Of a stretch of DNA of 13,916 bases, positions 7,275 to 13,615 are shown one piece after another. Origin of the DNA: Burkholderiales bacterium (GTDB lineage: Bacteria > Pseudomonadota > Gammaproteobacteria > Burkholderiales > SG8-41). Location of the stretch: the NCBI GenBank assembly GCA_005800795.1, contig SYEN01000453.1, positions 1-13,916 on the forward strand. Reading direction: 5' to 3'. Position 1 is the first letter of the stretch. Every line of letters starts with the position of its first letter. Both the position numbers and the translations under genes were made by a program. Below the pieces are notes generated by a model. The model was given only the letters and a program-made list of their open reading frames with translations, was not told the origin of the DNA and did not search any database.

Positions 7275-7841
7275 ATGGCCAAACCCCGTACCCTGTTTTC
7301 CATCCTGCTCGAACAACCGTGGTGGGTATCCGCGCTGGCGGGTGGCGCGCTGTTCGGCATCGCCCAACTGGTGTTCCCGCCGGTGGCGCCATTTGTCGCG
7401 CTGCCGTTTGTGGTGCTCGCGTCCTATGTGGGCTTTCGTCAGCTGCGCACCGTGTCACCGGGTCAGGTCGATGAACGCCTCGCAGCGCTGCGCGACATGC
7501 ACTGGGATCAATTCAGCGTACTGATTGCAGATGCCTATCGCAAGCAGGGCTACACGGTCGAAGCCGCCGACAAGCCCGCCTACGACTACACGCTCACCCA
7601 GGGCAGTCGCGTCACGCTGCTGCAGTGCCGCCGCTGGAAAGTAAATCAATTCGGCGCGGGGCCGGTTGAAGAACTCGCGCGCGCCGTCGCCAGCGCAGAA
7701 GCGCACAACGGCATTTGCATCGCAGCCGGCAATGTGTCGCCCAAGGCGCGGGAATCGGTCGTGGGCAAACCGCTAGCTCTGGTGAGCGGTATTGAATTGG
7801 CCGCTTTGGTGGGAAAAATCGCAGGCCAATCGAATAAATAA
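7275..7841 (+). CDS. membrane-anchored Mrr-like restriction endonuclease-fold protein
   Basis: The 188-residue product has a hydrophobic N-terminal half (about residues 7-53) that can form two membrane helices with a PP turn at 35-36. A cytoplasmic domain of the Mrr/PD-(D/E)XK nuclease type follows: HWDQFSVLIADAYRKQGYTVE, YDYTLTQG, then TLLQCRRWK and a GAGPVEELARAV helix. In typical Mrr domains the active site reads D...(E/Q)xK. Here Asp104 and Gln117 fit, but the lysine position is Arg119 and the early FE glutamate is Ser81, so cleavage activity is doubtful. The start at 7275 is chosen because the ATG at 7242 lies in the promoter -10 box; GGAG sits 13 bases upstream, a long spacing. No methyltransferase is nearby, so this is not an ordinary restriction system. 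It could instead be a membrane nucleic-acid or protein-binding factor. Confidence 0.75.
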   Translation: MAKPRTLFSILLEQPWWVSALAGGALFGIAQLVFPPVAPFVALPFVVLASYVGFRQLRTVSPGQVDERLAALRDMHWDQFSVLIADAYRKQGYTVEAADKPAYDYTLTQGSRVTLLQCRRWKVNQFGAGPVEELARAVASAEAHNGICIAAGNVSPKARESVVGKPLALVSGIELAALVGKIAGQSNK

Positions 7842-7842
7842 C

Positions 7843-7879
7843 GTAAGTAATTGTTTTTTTGACTATTTTAGTCTCACGG
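7843..7879 (+). repeat. AT-rich intergenic repeat, copy B
   Basis: Begins GTAAGTAATTGTTTTTTTGA and continues to TATTTTAGTCTCACGG. It matches copy A over the first 16 bases and then lacks one base. It starts one base after the TAA stop of the Mrr-like gene and lies in the convergent gap before the second Bug receptor gene. Within it GACTA-TTT-TAGTC (7861-7873) is a small perfect inverted repeat. Confidence 0.7.
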
Positions 7880-7923
7880 TGCAGATTACCGTCTGCTCCG
7901 GCTTATCAATTCTTATTCGATTG

Positions 7924-8892
7924 CTATTCGATTTTTACACCCGCCTCGCGAAATAACTTGCCGACCTTGTCGAAATCCGCCTTCAGGCGCTGCGCGAACT
8001 GTTCCGGCGTTCTGTGCACAGGGTCGTAGGTCAAGGCACTCAGCTTTGAGGACGTCCCCGGATCACGCAACGCATTGCCGAACTCTGTGTTGAGCCGGTC
8101 GACGATGTCCTTGGGCATTCCCGCCGGCCCAAACAGACTGACCCAGGTCGCGGATTCGTAACCCGGAACGGTTTCCGCAATCGCCGGCACATGGGGAATT
8201 TGCGCAATCCGCTCCGCCGAGGTGACCCCCAGCGCACGCGCGCGATTTACCTTGATGTATTCGAAAATATCGCCGATACCCACAATCATGGCCTGCGTTT
8301 CGCCTGACATCAAACCTACGACGGCCGGCCCGCCGCCTTTAAACGGCACTTGCGTGAGACGAATGCCCGCCATGGATTCCAGCATCACCGCATTCAGGTG
8401 GATAAAGCTGCCCACGCCCGCGTGGCCGACGAGGATTTCCTTCGGGCGTTTGCGCGCCAGCGCGATGAATTCCTTCACCGAACCAGCCGGTAACGCGGGA
8501 TGCACGCTCAGCACCGCCACCAGCCGCCCAATCGGTGTAATGACGGAAAAATCGCCCAGCGCGTCGTACGGCAGCTTCTTGTAGAGATGCTGATTAGAGA
8601 CGTGTGAAGCAATCGACTGCACCAGCAGGGTATAGCCGTCCGGCTTGCTTTGCGCCACCAGCGCCGTGCCTATGGTGCCCCCCGCGCCCGAGCGGTTTTC
8701 GAGAATGAACTGCTGGCCCATCTGCTCCGAAACCTTCGGCAACACCACGCGCGCCATAATGTCGTTGGCACCGCCCGGGGGAAACGGCACGATCACGCGC
8801 ACGGGCCTGGCAGGATAGGCCTGGCCCCAGGCCACGCCGATGGTGCACAGCGTGCCGACGACGGATGCAGCTAACACTTGAAATGTTTTCAT
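7924..8892 (-). CDS. second Bug-family (TctC-like) periplasmic substrate-binding protein
   Basis: 322 residues. A signal peptide ends near AWG-QAYP (after residue 23), and the mature protein opens with AYPARPVRVIVPFPPGGANDIMAR, in line with the family. ILENRSGAGGTIG, QSKPDGYTLL, VPFKGGGPA and a C-terminal EQFAQRLKADFDKVGKL are also family features. The ATG at 8892 has an excellent AAGGAGG 6 bases upstream. It is clearly a paralogue of the receptor at 4909-5895 but diverged, so the two probably bind different ligands. FIST lies upstream on the same strand with a 51-base gap, so the pair may be co-transcribed. No transporter membrane subunits are present. Confidence 0.92.
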   Translation of the reverse strand: MKTFQVLAASVVGTLCTIGVAWGQAYPARPVRVIVPFPPGGANDIMARVVLPKVSEQMGQQFILENRSGAGGTIGTALVAQSKPDGYTLLVQSIASHVSNQHLYKKLPYDALGDFSVITPIGRLVAVLSVHPALPAGSVKEFIALARKRPKEILVGHAGVGSFIHLNAVMLESMAGIRLTQVPFKGGGPAVVGLMSGETQAMIVGIGDIFEYIKVNRARALGVTSAERIAQIPHVPAIAETVPGYESATWVSLFGPAGMPKDIVDRLNTEFGNALRDPGTSSKLSALTYDPVHRTPEQFAQRLKADFDKVGKLFREAGVKIE

Positions 8893-8943
8893 GCCGTGCC
8901 TCCTTCTGGCGTTACAAACTACAGGCCGTTCAAACCGGAGGCG

Positions 8944-10050
8944 CTAAATAAACAACGTCAACACCCCCGTATACCCATACAGCCGGTTATGCGAAATCTC
9001 GCCGTTGCAAAAGAACCCCACCAGCGGAATATCACCGAACACGTCCTTGATCATTTTCAGTTCGCCCTTACCCTTGCCGAACAGTGCTTCGCCACGCCCC
9101 AGGCACGAGTAGTAGACCCCCGCTTTCGGCCGGCTGTACAAGCCCTGTTGGATGCTTTCGAGCATGCGCACCATGTCGTCGCGTGCCGTTTTGGCATCGC
9201 GGCGGCAGAACATTAGTCCGTCGCCTTTTTTCAGATAATCGCCGATGGCGATGAGCTTGCTCTGCGTGTCGATGCCCACCAGATTGCGCGCAAGATAATC
9301 GCCGGTATCGCTGCCTGCCACCGACAACCCCGCGAACACGTGGCCACCGACGCGATTCAAATCACCCGCGAGTTTTTCGCCGATGTCTTCGAGGAAAACA
9401 TCGAACGCGGGTTTGTTGTCGAGACTGATCAGCACGTTGCGCTGGCAGCCGGTGACCACACGGCGCGGGCCAATCGGTGAGCAGCCCTGGGTCAGGCGCG
9501 TGGCGACGATCACACTGTCGGAAAACGCGACGCCGGAAACGCCGCCTTCACTCACGCGGTCAGCCAACTGCGCCGCCGGGCCGCGTGAACTCACCAGTCC
9601 GCCGACGAGAAAGCCGCTTTCCACACGCTTGGCCAGCGCTGCGATCAGTTTGTCCATCTGCTGCGTTTGCGGGTCGGCGTGGACGATGGCGAAATTCGGA
9701 GCGGAGCCGCCGCATTCCAGCGCAACTTTGGCTGCATCCTGATCGTTTTCCACGCCCGAGAACACGCGAAAACTACCGGCATCAAAATCGCCGACCAGCG
9801 CTGCCACCGCCGGCTGATCCATATATTCGCCGCCGGTGGCGCACACACCGATGCCGGTGGCACCCACCCAATGCGCCACACCGGTTTGCTCGCGCATCAG
9901 ATTCACCACGTCGCCAAAATGTTCGGCGATCACATCGGTGACATACAAAAACCCCAGCGTGCCGCCGCCGTTTCCGATTTGTTGCACACAGCTTCCGGCG
10001 GCATCACGCCAATCGGCGCCGGCCGCGTGGCCGTAGCGAAATTCACTCAT
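8944..10050 (-). CDS. FIST domain sensory protein (FIST_N plus FIST_C)
   Basis: The 368-residue product has no signal peptide or membrane segment, so it is cytoplasmic. Residues about 30-225 fit the FIST_N domain (LGFLYVTD, GATGIGVCATG, FLVGGLVSSRG, GVSGVAFSD, TQGCSPIGP). Residues about 226-355 fit FIST_C (GDYLARNLVGID, GDGLMFCRRDA, AGVYYSCLGRGEALFG, PLVGFFCNGEIS). FIST domains are proposed to bind small ligands such as amino acids and are found near or fused to chemotaxis and two-component proteins. This one stands alone but is divergent from a PilG-like receiver and Hpt gene pair, which suggests it feeds that relay; this is inference. The ATG at 10050 has only a weak AGG upstream. The second Bug receptor follows 51 bases downstream. 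Confidence 0.88.
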   Translation of the reverse strand: MSEFRYGHAAGADWRDAAGSCVQQIGNGGGTLGFLYVTDVIAEHFGDVVNLMREQTGVAHWVGATGIGVCATGGEYMDQPAVAALVGDFDAGSFRVFSGVENDQDAAKVALECGGSAPNFAIVHADPQTQQMDKLIAALAKRVESGFLVGGLVSSRGPAAQLADRVSEGGVSGVAFSDSVIVATRLTQGCSPIGPRRVVTGCQRNVLISLDNKPAFDVFLEDIGEKLAGDLNRVGGHVFAGLSVAGSDTGDYLARNLVGIDTQSKLIAIGDYLKKGDGLMFCRRDAKTARDDMVRMLESIQQGLYSRPKAGVYYSCLGRGEALFGKGKGELKMIKDVFGDIPLVGFFCNGEISHNRLYGYTGVLTLFI

Positions 10051-10083
10051 GAATGTTCAAACCTGTCAGTCAAAATGACGAAT

Positions 10084-10119
10084 GTAAGTATTTGTTTTTA
10101 TTGAGTATTTTTGTCAAGG
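10084..10119 (+). repeat. AT-rich intergenic repeat, copy C
   Basis: Begins GTAAGTATTTGTTTTTATTG, one mismatch from copy A over 20 bases, and continues to GAGTATTTTTGTCAAGG. It sits in the divergent gap between FIST and the PilG-like gene, 33 bases upstream of the FIST start and in the orientation opposite to FIST. It may therefore lie in the FIST promoter region. Confidence 0.7.
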
Positions 10120-10354
10120 TCTCAGCATCACGGCGTGGCGCCGTTGCGCAATCGCCACAACCGGAGAAAGTTTCTGCATCAGGCGTACCTTCCGCCACTC
10201 CGCAATATTTTTCATTTAGAATCAACAACATTAACGATTAAGTTTACATTTCTGGCGAGCTTGGCGCCGATTTCCAGTCGCACGCCTCCTGCAGTCCTCG
10301 CCAGACCATCATACAGAAATCCCGGCGTGCCGCCTTTATTCACGGGGAACGATT
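10120..10354. other. rest of the 304-base divergent gap between FIST and pilG-like genes
   Basis: No gene was found here. ACGGCG-TGG-CGCCGT (10130-10144) is a 6-base-pair hairpin that overlaps the alternative pair GTGGCG/CGCCAC (10135-10158), so two structures compete. An AT-rich stretch at about 10198-10250 probably holds the promoter of the signalling operon; TAGAAT (10217-10222) resembles a -10 box but has no acceptable -35 at the right distance. The inverted repeat at 10251-10305 is listed separately. Confidence 0.45.
10251..10305 (+). repeat. 9-base inverted repeat in the leader of the pilG-like gene
   Basis: TCTGGCGAG (10251-10259) and CTCGCCAGA (10297-10305) are perfectly complementary with a 37-base loop that contains the palindrome GGCGCC (10263-10268). 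It ends 49 bases before the TTG start. It could fold as a leader RNA hairpin or serve as a spaced operator; the sequence alone does not decide. Confidence 0.4.
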
Positions 10355-10795
10355 TTGACTGACGCCAAAACAGCCACCGCTAATCCCGCCAAGCCCGCCT
10401 CGCGCCGCGTGCTGGTCGTGGACGACAGCGAAACCATACGCCGCAGCGCGGAGATTTTTCTCAAACTCACCGGCATGGAAGTCATTCTTGCCACTGACGG
10501 CTTTGATGCGCTGTCGAAAATCAACGACTACAACCCGGATTTGATTCTGGTGGACATCATGATGCCCAAACTCGACGGCTATCAGATGTGTCAGATTGTC
10601 AAACAACACCCCACGCACGCCAAGACGCCGGTGATCATGCTCTCCAGCAAAGACGGCGTTTTCGACCGCGCGCGTGGGCGTATCGCCGGCTCCGATCAAT
10701 ATCTCACCAAGCCCTTCACGCGTGATGGTCTGCTGGCCGCCGTCAACGCGCAACTCAAACCGGCGGACGCGGCGGGTGCGGCGGGTACGCCATGA
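10355..10795 (+). CDS. pilG: PilG-like CheY-type response regulator
   Basis: The 146-residue product is a single receiver domain. The acidic pair is Asp23/Asp24 (VVDDSETIRR), the phosphoacceptor is Asp67 (LVDIMMPKLDGYQ), the signalling Ser is Ser97 (MLSSKDG), and Lys119 is in LTKPF. The stretches DGFDALSKI, VIMLSSKDGVFD and GRIAGSDQYLTKPF closely follow PilG of the Pseudomonas Pil-Chp system, which controls type IV pilus extension and twitching. It has an Ala/Pro-rich head and tail. The start is a TTG with GGGG 7 bases upstream; no in-frame ATG lies nearby, and the next candidate would cut into the first strand. Its TGA overlaps the next gene's ATG by ATGA, a classic coupled operon. The usual neighbours pilH, pilI and pilJ are absent, so the pilG symbol rests on similarity only. 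Confidence 0.8.
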   Translation: MTDAKTATANPAKPASRRVLVVDDSETIRRSAEIFLKLTGMEVILATDGFDALSKINDYNPDLILVDIMMPKLDGYQMCQIVKQHPTHAKTPVIMLSSKDGVFDRARGRIAGSDQYLTKPFTRDGLLAAVNAQLKPADAAGAAGTP

Positions 10796-13251
10796 CCACG
10801 CAAATCGTTGATCGCGCCGGCCTGCTGGCCATCGTGCGCCAGCAGATTGAAATCGTGCTGTGCCAGGTGGGCGATGCCGCCGTGCAATTCGGCGCAGATG
10901 GTGTTCCCAACCCGTCGCTCGCCACCGGTTTTGCGCAGCTGCATGTAGCGGCCGGCGCACTGCGCATGGTGCAGTATCCGGGGGCCGCGCGCTTTTGCAC
11001 GGAGATTGAAGCCGCCCTGCGCGCCGCGTTGCGCAACACGCCCGCTGAAAAAGTTGAAATCGCCACCGTCGGCACCGCTGCCCACCAGCTGCGCGAATTC
11101 GTCAACGACATTGCAGGCGGCGGTGCTTACCAGCCGCCACGGCTGTACGTCGCGTACCACAGGCTCGCCAAAATCAGTGGCAACGATGCTGCTTCGGAAA
11201 AGGATTTGTTCTTTCCCGATCTCATCGACAACGCGCCCGCACACCCGAATCTGCGCAGCATCACGCCCGCGATCCTGCCGCCGCTGGTGCGCGATTTGCG
11301 CACGCGCTACCAGCGCGGCCTGCTCACGTGGCTAAAAAACAGCACGCAGCCCGATGGCCTGAAACTCATGCGCGATGTGCTCGACCAATTACACCAGATT
11401 GCCGCCCAGGTGCCGGAGCCGCGCGGCGTGTGGTGGGCCTCCGTCGGTCTCACCGAAGCGGTGATGGAACTGCTGCCCGACCCACAAGCCGCCGAGTGGC
11501 TGGCGCGCGTCAAGCCGGTGTTCAGCCGCATTGATTTTCTGCTGCGCGATCTGGCGGCCAAAGGCACCGCCGACACCGCGCCCGCACAGCGCGACGTGTA
11601 CTACGCCATCGCCAGTTGCCGCACGCCCACGCCGCGCCTGCGCGAGGCACAGCAGCTGCTCAATCTGCAACAGGTCATGGCTGTTGCGCCGGGCGCTGGC
11701 GGCGCGGCGGATAACCACCGGCCCCAACTGGAAGACGCGCGCGCACGGCTCGAAAACATCAAGGAAGTATGGACCGAATACGCGGCGGGAGAACCCAACC
11801 GTCTTGCACGTTACCGCGAACTGCTCGCGCCGCTGACGCAAAAAGTGCGCGAGCTCGGCAACGCACCCCTGCTGCAACTTCTGCAGGCGATCGAGGGCTC
11901 CACGCAGCAGTTGCCCGATCCGTATCCGCTCGACGGCCAGGTGATGTCGCTGGAAATGGGGTCCGCCCTGTTGATGGCCGAAAGCATTGTCACGCACTTC
12001 AACAACCTGCCGCCTGATCTCGATCAACAGGTGTCGATCATGCAGGCCTGGTTGCAGGAAGCCGTCGCCGGCAAGATCGCCAGCAGCACGCCAGCGGGCC
12101 TGCGCGCGGACATCGTGCAAAAGGCCAACGACGAAAAACTGCGCATCGCCACCGCGCGCGAAATCCTGAAAAGTCTGCAACAGGTCGAAAAATCCGTCGA
12201 GATCTACGCCACCGACCCCGCCAAGCGCATGGAAATCGCGCCGCTCACCAACACCATGCGGCAGGTGCACGGTGTATTCGCGGTATCCAACCAGAAACGC
12301 GCAGCACGTCTGGCCACTGCCTGCCGAGAACTGCTGGAACGCTGCGCAGGCGCACCGGACGCCGACACGCCGAAGCGCATCGAATGGCTGGCTGAAGCGC
12401 TGGGCAGTCTCGGCTTTTATCTGGAGCCCTGTCTGCTCGGCAAGCCCCCCGCCGAACGCGCCATCAATCTCTTCTTCGCACGCCACGAAAATCAGACCGG
12501 CTTTGAAACGCTGCTGGCACGCTCGCAAAAAATCGCCGTGGCGCAGCCCAGCATTGCGGGTACTGCCACGACGGCCGCCACCGCGGTACCGGCAACGCCC
12601 GCTGCAGCGCCTGCCGCTGCACCCGCGCCAGCGCCCGGCGCCGACCGCGAAATGCTTGAGATCTTCCTCGAGGAAGCGAGCGAAGTCCTGAGCACCATGG
12701 AAACCACCATCGCGCAGGCGCGCGGCGGCAGCGGCGATGCACTCATCAACATTCGCCGTGCCTTCCACACGCTCAAAGGCAGTGCGCGCATGGTTGGCCT
12801 GAGCGCGTTCGGCGAATGCGGCTGGCAACTGGAACAAGTGATGAATCACTGGCTGGCGCAAGGCCTGGCCGCATCGCCGCCACTACTCGACCTGTGTTCC
12901 GACGCGCGCGATCTGATGTTGGAATGGACGCATGCGCTGCAAGGCGAGGCATCGCCCGACATCGACGCCAGCGGCATCGAAGCTCGAGCGCGCGCCATCC
13001 GTGGCGAAGACCCGGCTGTCGCGGCGCCCGCGCCTGCGCCCGTGGAAGCCGCCGCACCACCCGACGTGGCGACCGCACCCGCTGCCGCCCTGCACACGGC
13101 TGTCACACCGCAGCACACGCCCGCCACGGATTCCGCTCAGCAGCCGGAAGCTGAAGAATTCATGACCATGGCCCTGCGGCCGCCGAAAGCGTATCCGCGC
13201 CTGACGGGGTACCCGCGCCTGTTATCGAAGATGACGACACGGCCTACATGA
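10792..13251 (+). CDS. ChpA/PilL-like Hpt phosphotransfer protein without kinase domain (frame probably shifted near its end)
   Basis: 819 residues as read, overlapping the PilG-like gene by ATGA. The first 100 or so residues resemble the Hpt-like N-terminus of ChpA/PilL (QLHVAAGALRMVQYPGAARF) but lack a phosphorylatable His-x-x-Lys-Gly motif. A long helical region fills about 110-580. An Ala/Pro linker follows (about 585-616), then a true Hpt domain at about 617-720, with the phosphoacceptor His659 in AFHTLKGSARMVG. A second Ala/Pro linker starts near 743. No CheA catalytic, CheW or receiver domain follows, unlike full-length ChpA. The last 20 or so residues after MTMAL are Arg/Pro-rich and unlike the acidic linker. 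The next frame down carries a natural continuation to 13505, so this stop is probably the product of a 1-base shift near 13172-13174. The likely role is phosphotransfer to or from the PilG-like protein. Confidence 0.75.
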   Translation: MTTQIVDRAGLLAIVRQQIEIVLCQVGDAAVQFGADGVPNPSLATGFAQLHVAAGALRMVQYPGAARFCTEIEAALRAALRNTPAEKVEIATVGTAAHQLREFVNDIAGGGAYQPPRLYVAYHRLAKISGNDAASEKDLFFPDLIDNAPAHPNLRSITPAILPPLVRDLRTRYQRGLLTWLKNSTQPDGLKLMRDVLDQLHQIAAQVPEPRGVWWASVGLTEAVMELLPDPQAAEWLARVKPVFSRIDFLLRDLAAKGTADTAPAQRDVYYAIASCRTPTPRLREAQQLLNLQQVMAVAPGAGGAADNHRPQLEDARARLENIKEVWTEYAAGEPNRLARYRELLAPLTQKVRELGNAPLLQLLQAIEGSTQQLPDPYPLDGQVMSLEMGSALLMAESIVTHFNNLPPDLDQQVSIMQAWLQEAVAGKIASSTPAGLRADIVQKANDEKLRIATAREILKSLQQVEKSVEIYATDPAKRMEIAPLTNTMRQVHGVFAVSNQKRAARLATACRELLERCAGAPDADTPKRIEWLAEALGSLGFYLEPCLLGKPPAERAINLFFARHENQTGFETLLARSQKIAVAQPSIAGTATTAATAVPATPAAAPAAAPAPAPGADREMLEIFLEEASEVLSTMETTIAQARGGSGDALINIRRAFHTLKGSARMVGLSAFGECGWQLEQVMNHWLAQGLAASPPLLDLCSDARDLMLEWTHALQGEASPDIDASGIEARARAIRGEDPAVAAPAPAPVEAAAPPDVATAPAAALHTAVTPQHTPATDSAQQPEAEEFMTMALRPPKAYPRLTGYPRLLSKMTTRPT

Positions 13252-13505
13252 CCATGCATATGCCCGCAGCCGCGCTACCTGTGGAAGCGGCTGGCGCAGC
13301 GGACTATGACACCACACTCGCCGACCTGGGCGACCGTTTGTCGTGGCTCAACGGACTGGTGGAAGAAATCCAGCAACAGGCGAACACCACCGGCAGTGCC
13401 AACCCGCGCTTGAATGAAGTAGCGCACATGCTGGCCGAGAGCATGGGTGAGGCGCTGACGCTGCACCAAAATTTGCAGGCGCAACTGCAACGGCTGAAAA
13501 AATAA
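13175..13505 (+). pseudogene. out-of-frame C-terminal continuation of the Hpt gene (callable alone as an 85-residue ORF from 13248)
   Basis: Read one frame back from the Hpt gene, this stretch encodes AAAESVSAPDGVPAPVIEDD, an acidic Ala/Pro linker of the same type, then a helical tail (LADLGDRLSWLNGLVEEI and LAESMGEALTLHQNLQAQL) ending KK at 13505. Adding one C to the CCC at 13172-13174 would join the frames as MTMAPAAAESV, which resembles MTMHMPAAALPV further on; the joined protein would be about 904 residues. A separate gene from ATG 13248, overlapping the Hpt stop as ATGA, is the alternative, but no ribosome site precedes it and the coding character starts well upstream. The shift may be a sequencing or assembly error or a true mutation. 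The function of the tail is not recognised. Confidence 0.6.
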
Positions 13506-13506
13506 A

Positions 13507-13585
13507 GCCGGCAGCGCCGGGCAAATATTGAAAACCCGAAAGTGTCGGGCCAATGTTGAAAACCCGGCAGCGCCGGGTTTTTCAC
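13507..13585 (+). repeat. three tandem 28-base hairpin units after the signalling operon
   Basis: Unit 1 (13507-13534) has the core CCGGC-AGC-GCCGG followed by GCAAATATTGAAAA. Unit 2 (13535-13562) has CCCGA-AAGTG-TCGGG followed by CCAATGTTGAAAA. Unit 3 (13563-13585) has CCCGGC-AGC-GCCGGG followed by TTTTTCAC. The array starts one base after the TAA of the Hpt tail. Unit 2 differs from the others on both sides of its stem yet still pairs. Confidence 0.75.
13561..13582 (+). terminator. intrinsic terminator, probably bidirectional
   Basis: AACCCGGC (13561-13568) pairs with GCCGGGTT (13572-13579) around the loop AGC, and T residues run from 13578 to 13582. The A-run on the other side gives a T-run on the minus strand too, so it can end both the signalling operon and the convergent yqhA-like gene. 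Confidence 0.85.
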
Positions 13586-13615
13586 ATCCGCATCATTACA
13601 TTCAGTTTGCGACGA

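Noticed and set aside
7876..7896. Hairpin as a terminator for the Mrr-like or second Bug gene
   Set aside because: ACGGT/ACCGT and GCAGA/TCTGC are only 5 base pairs each, overlap one another, and have no T-run after them on either strand.
11389..12861. Long minus-strand open frame of 490 codons
   Set aside because: It is the antisense shadow of the Hpt gene. The plus strand carries the recognisable HTLKGSARMVG motif and the ATGA coupling, while the reverse frame shows no recognisable domain.
13507..13585. CRISPR-like array
   Set aside because: The three units are adjacent hairpins of 28 bases or less without unique spacers, and the last is an ordinary terminator.
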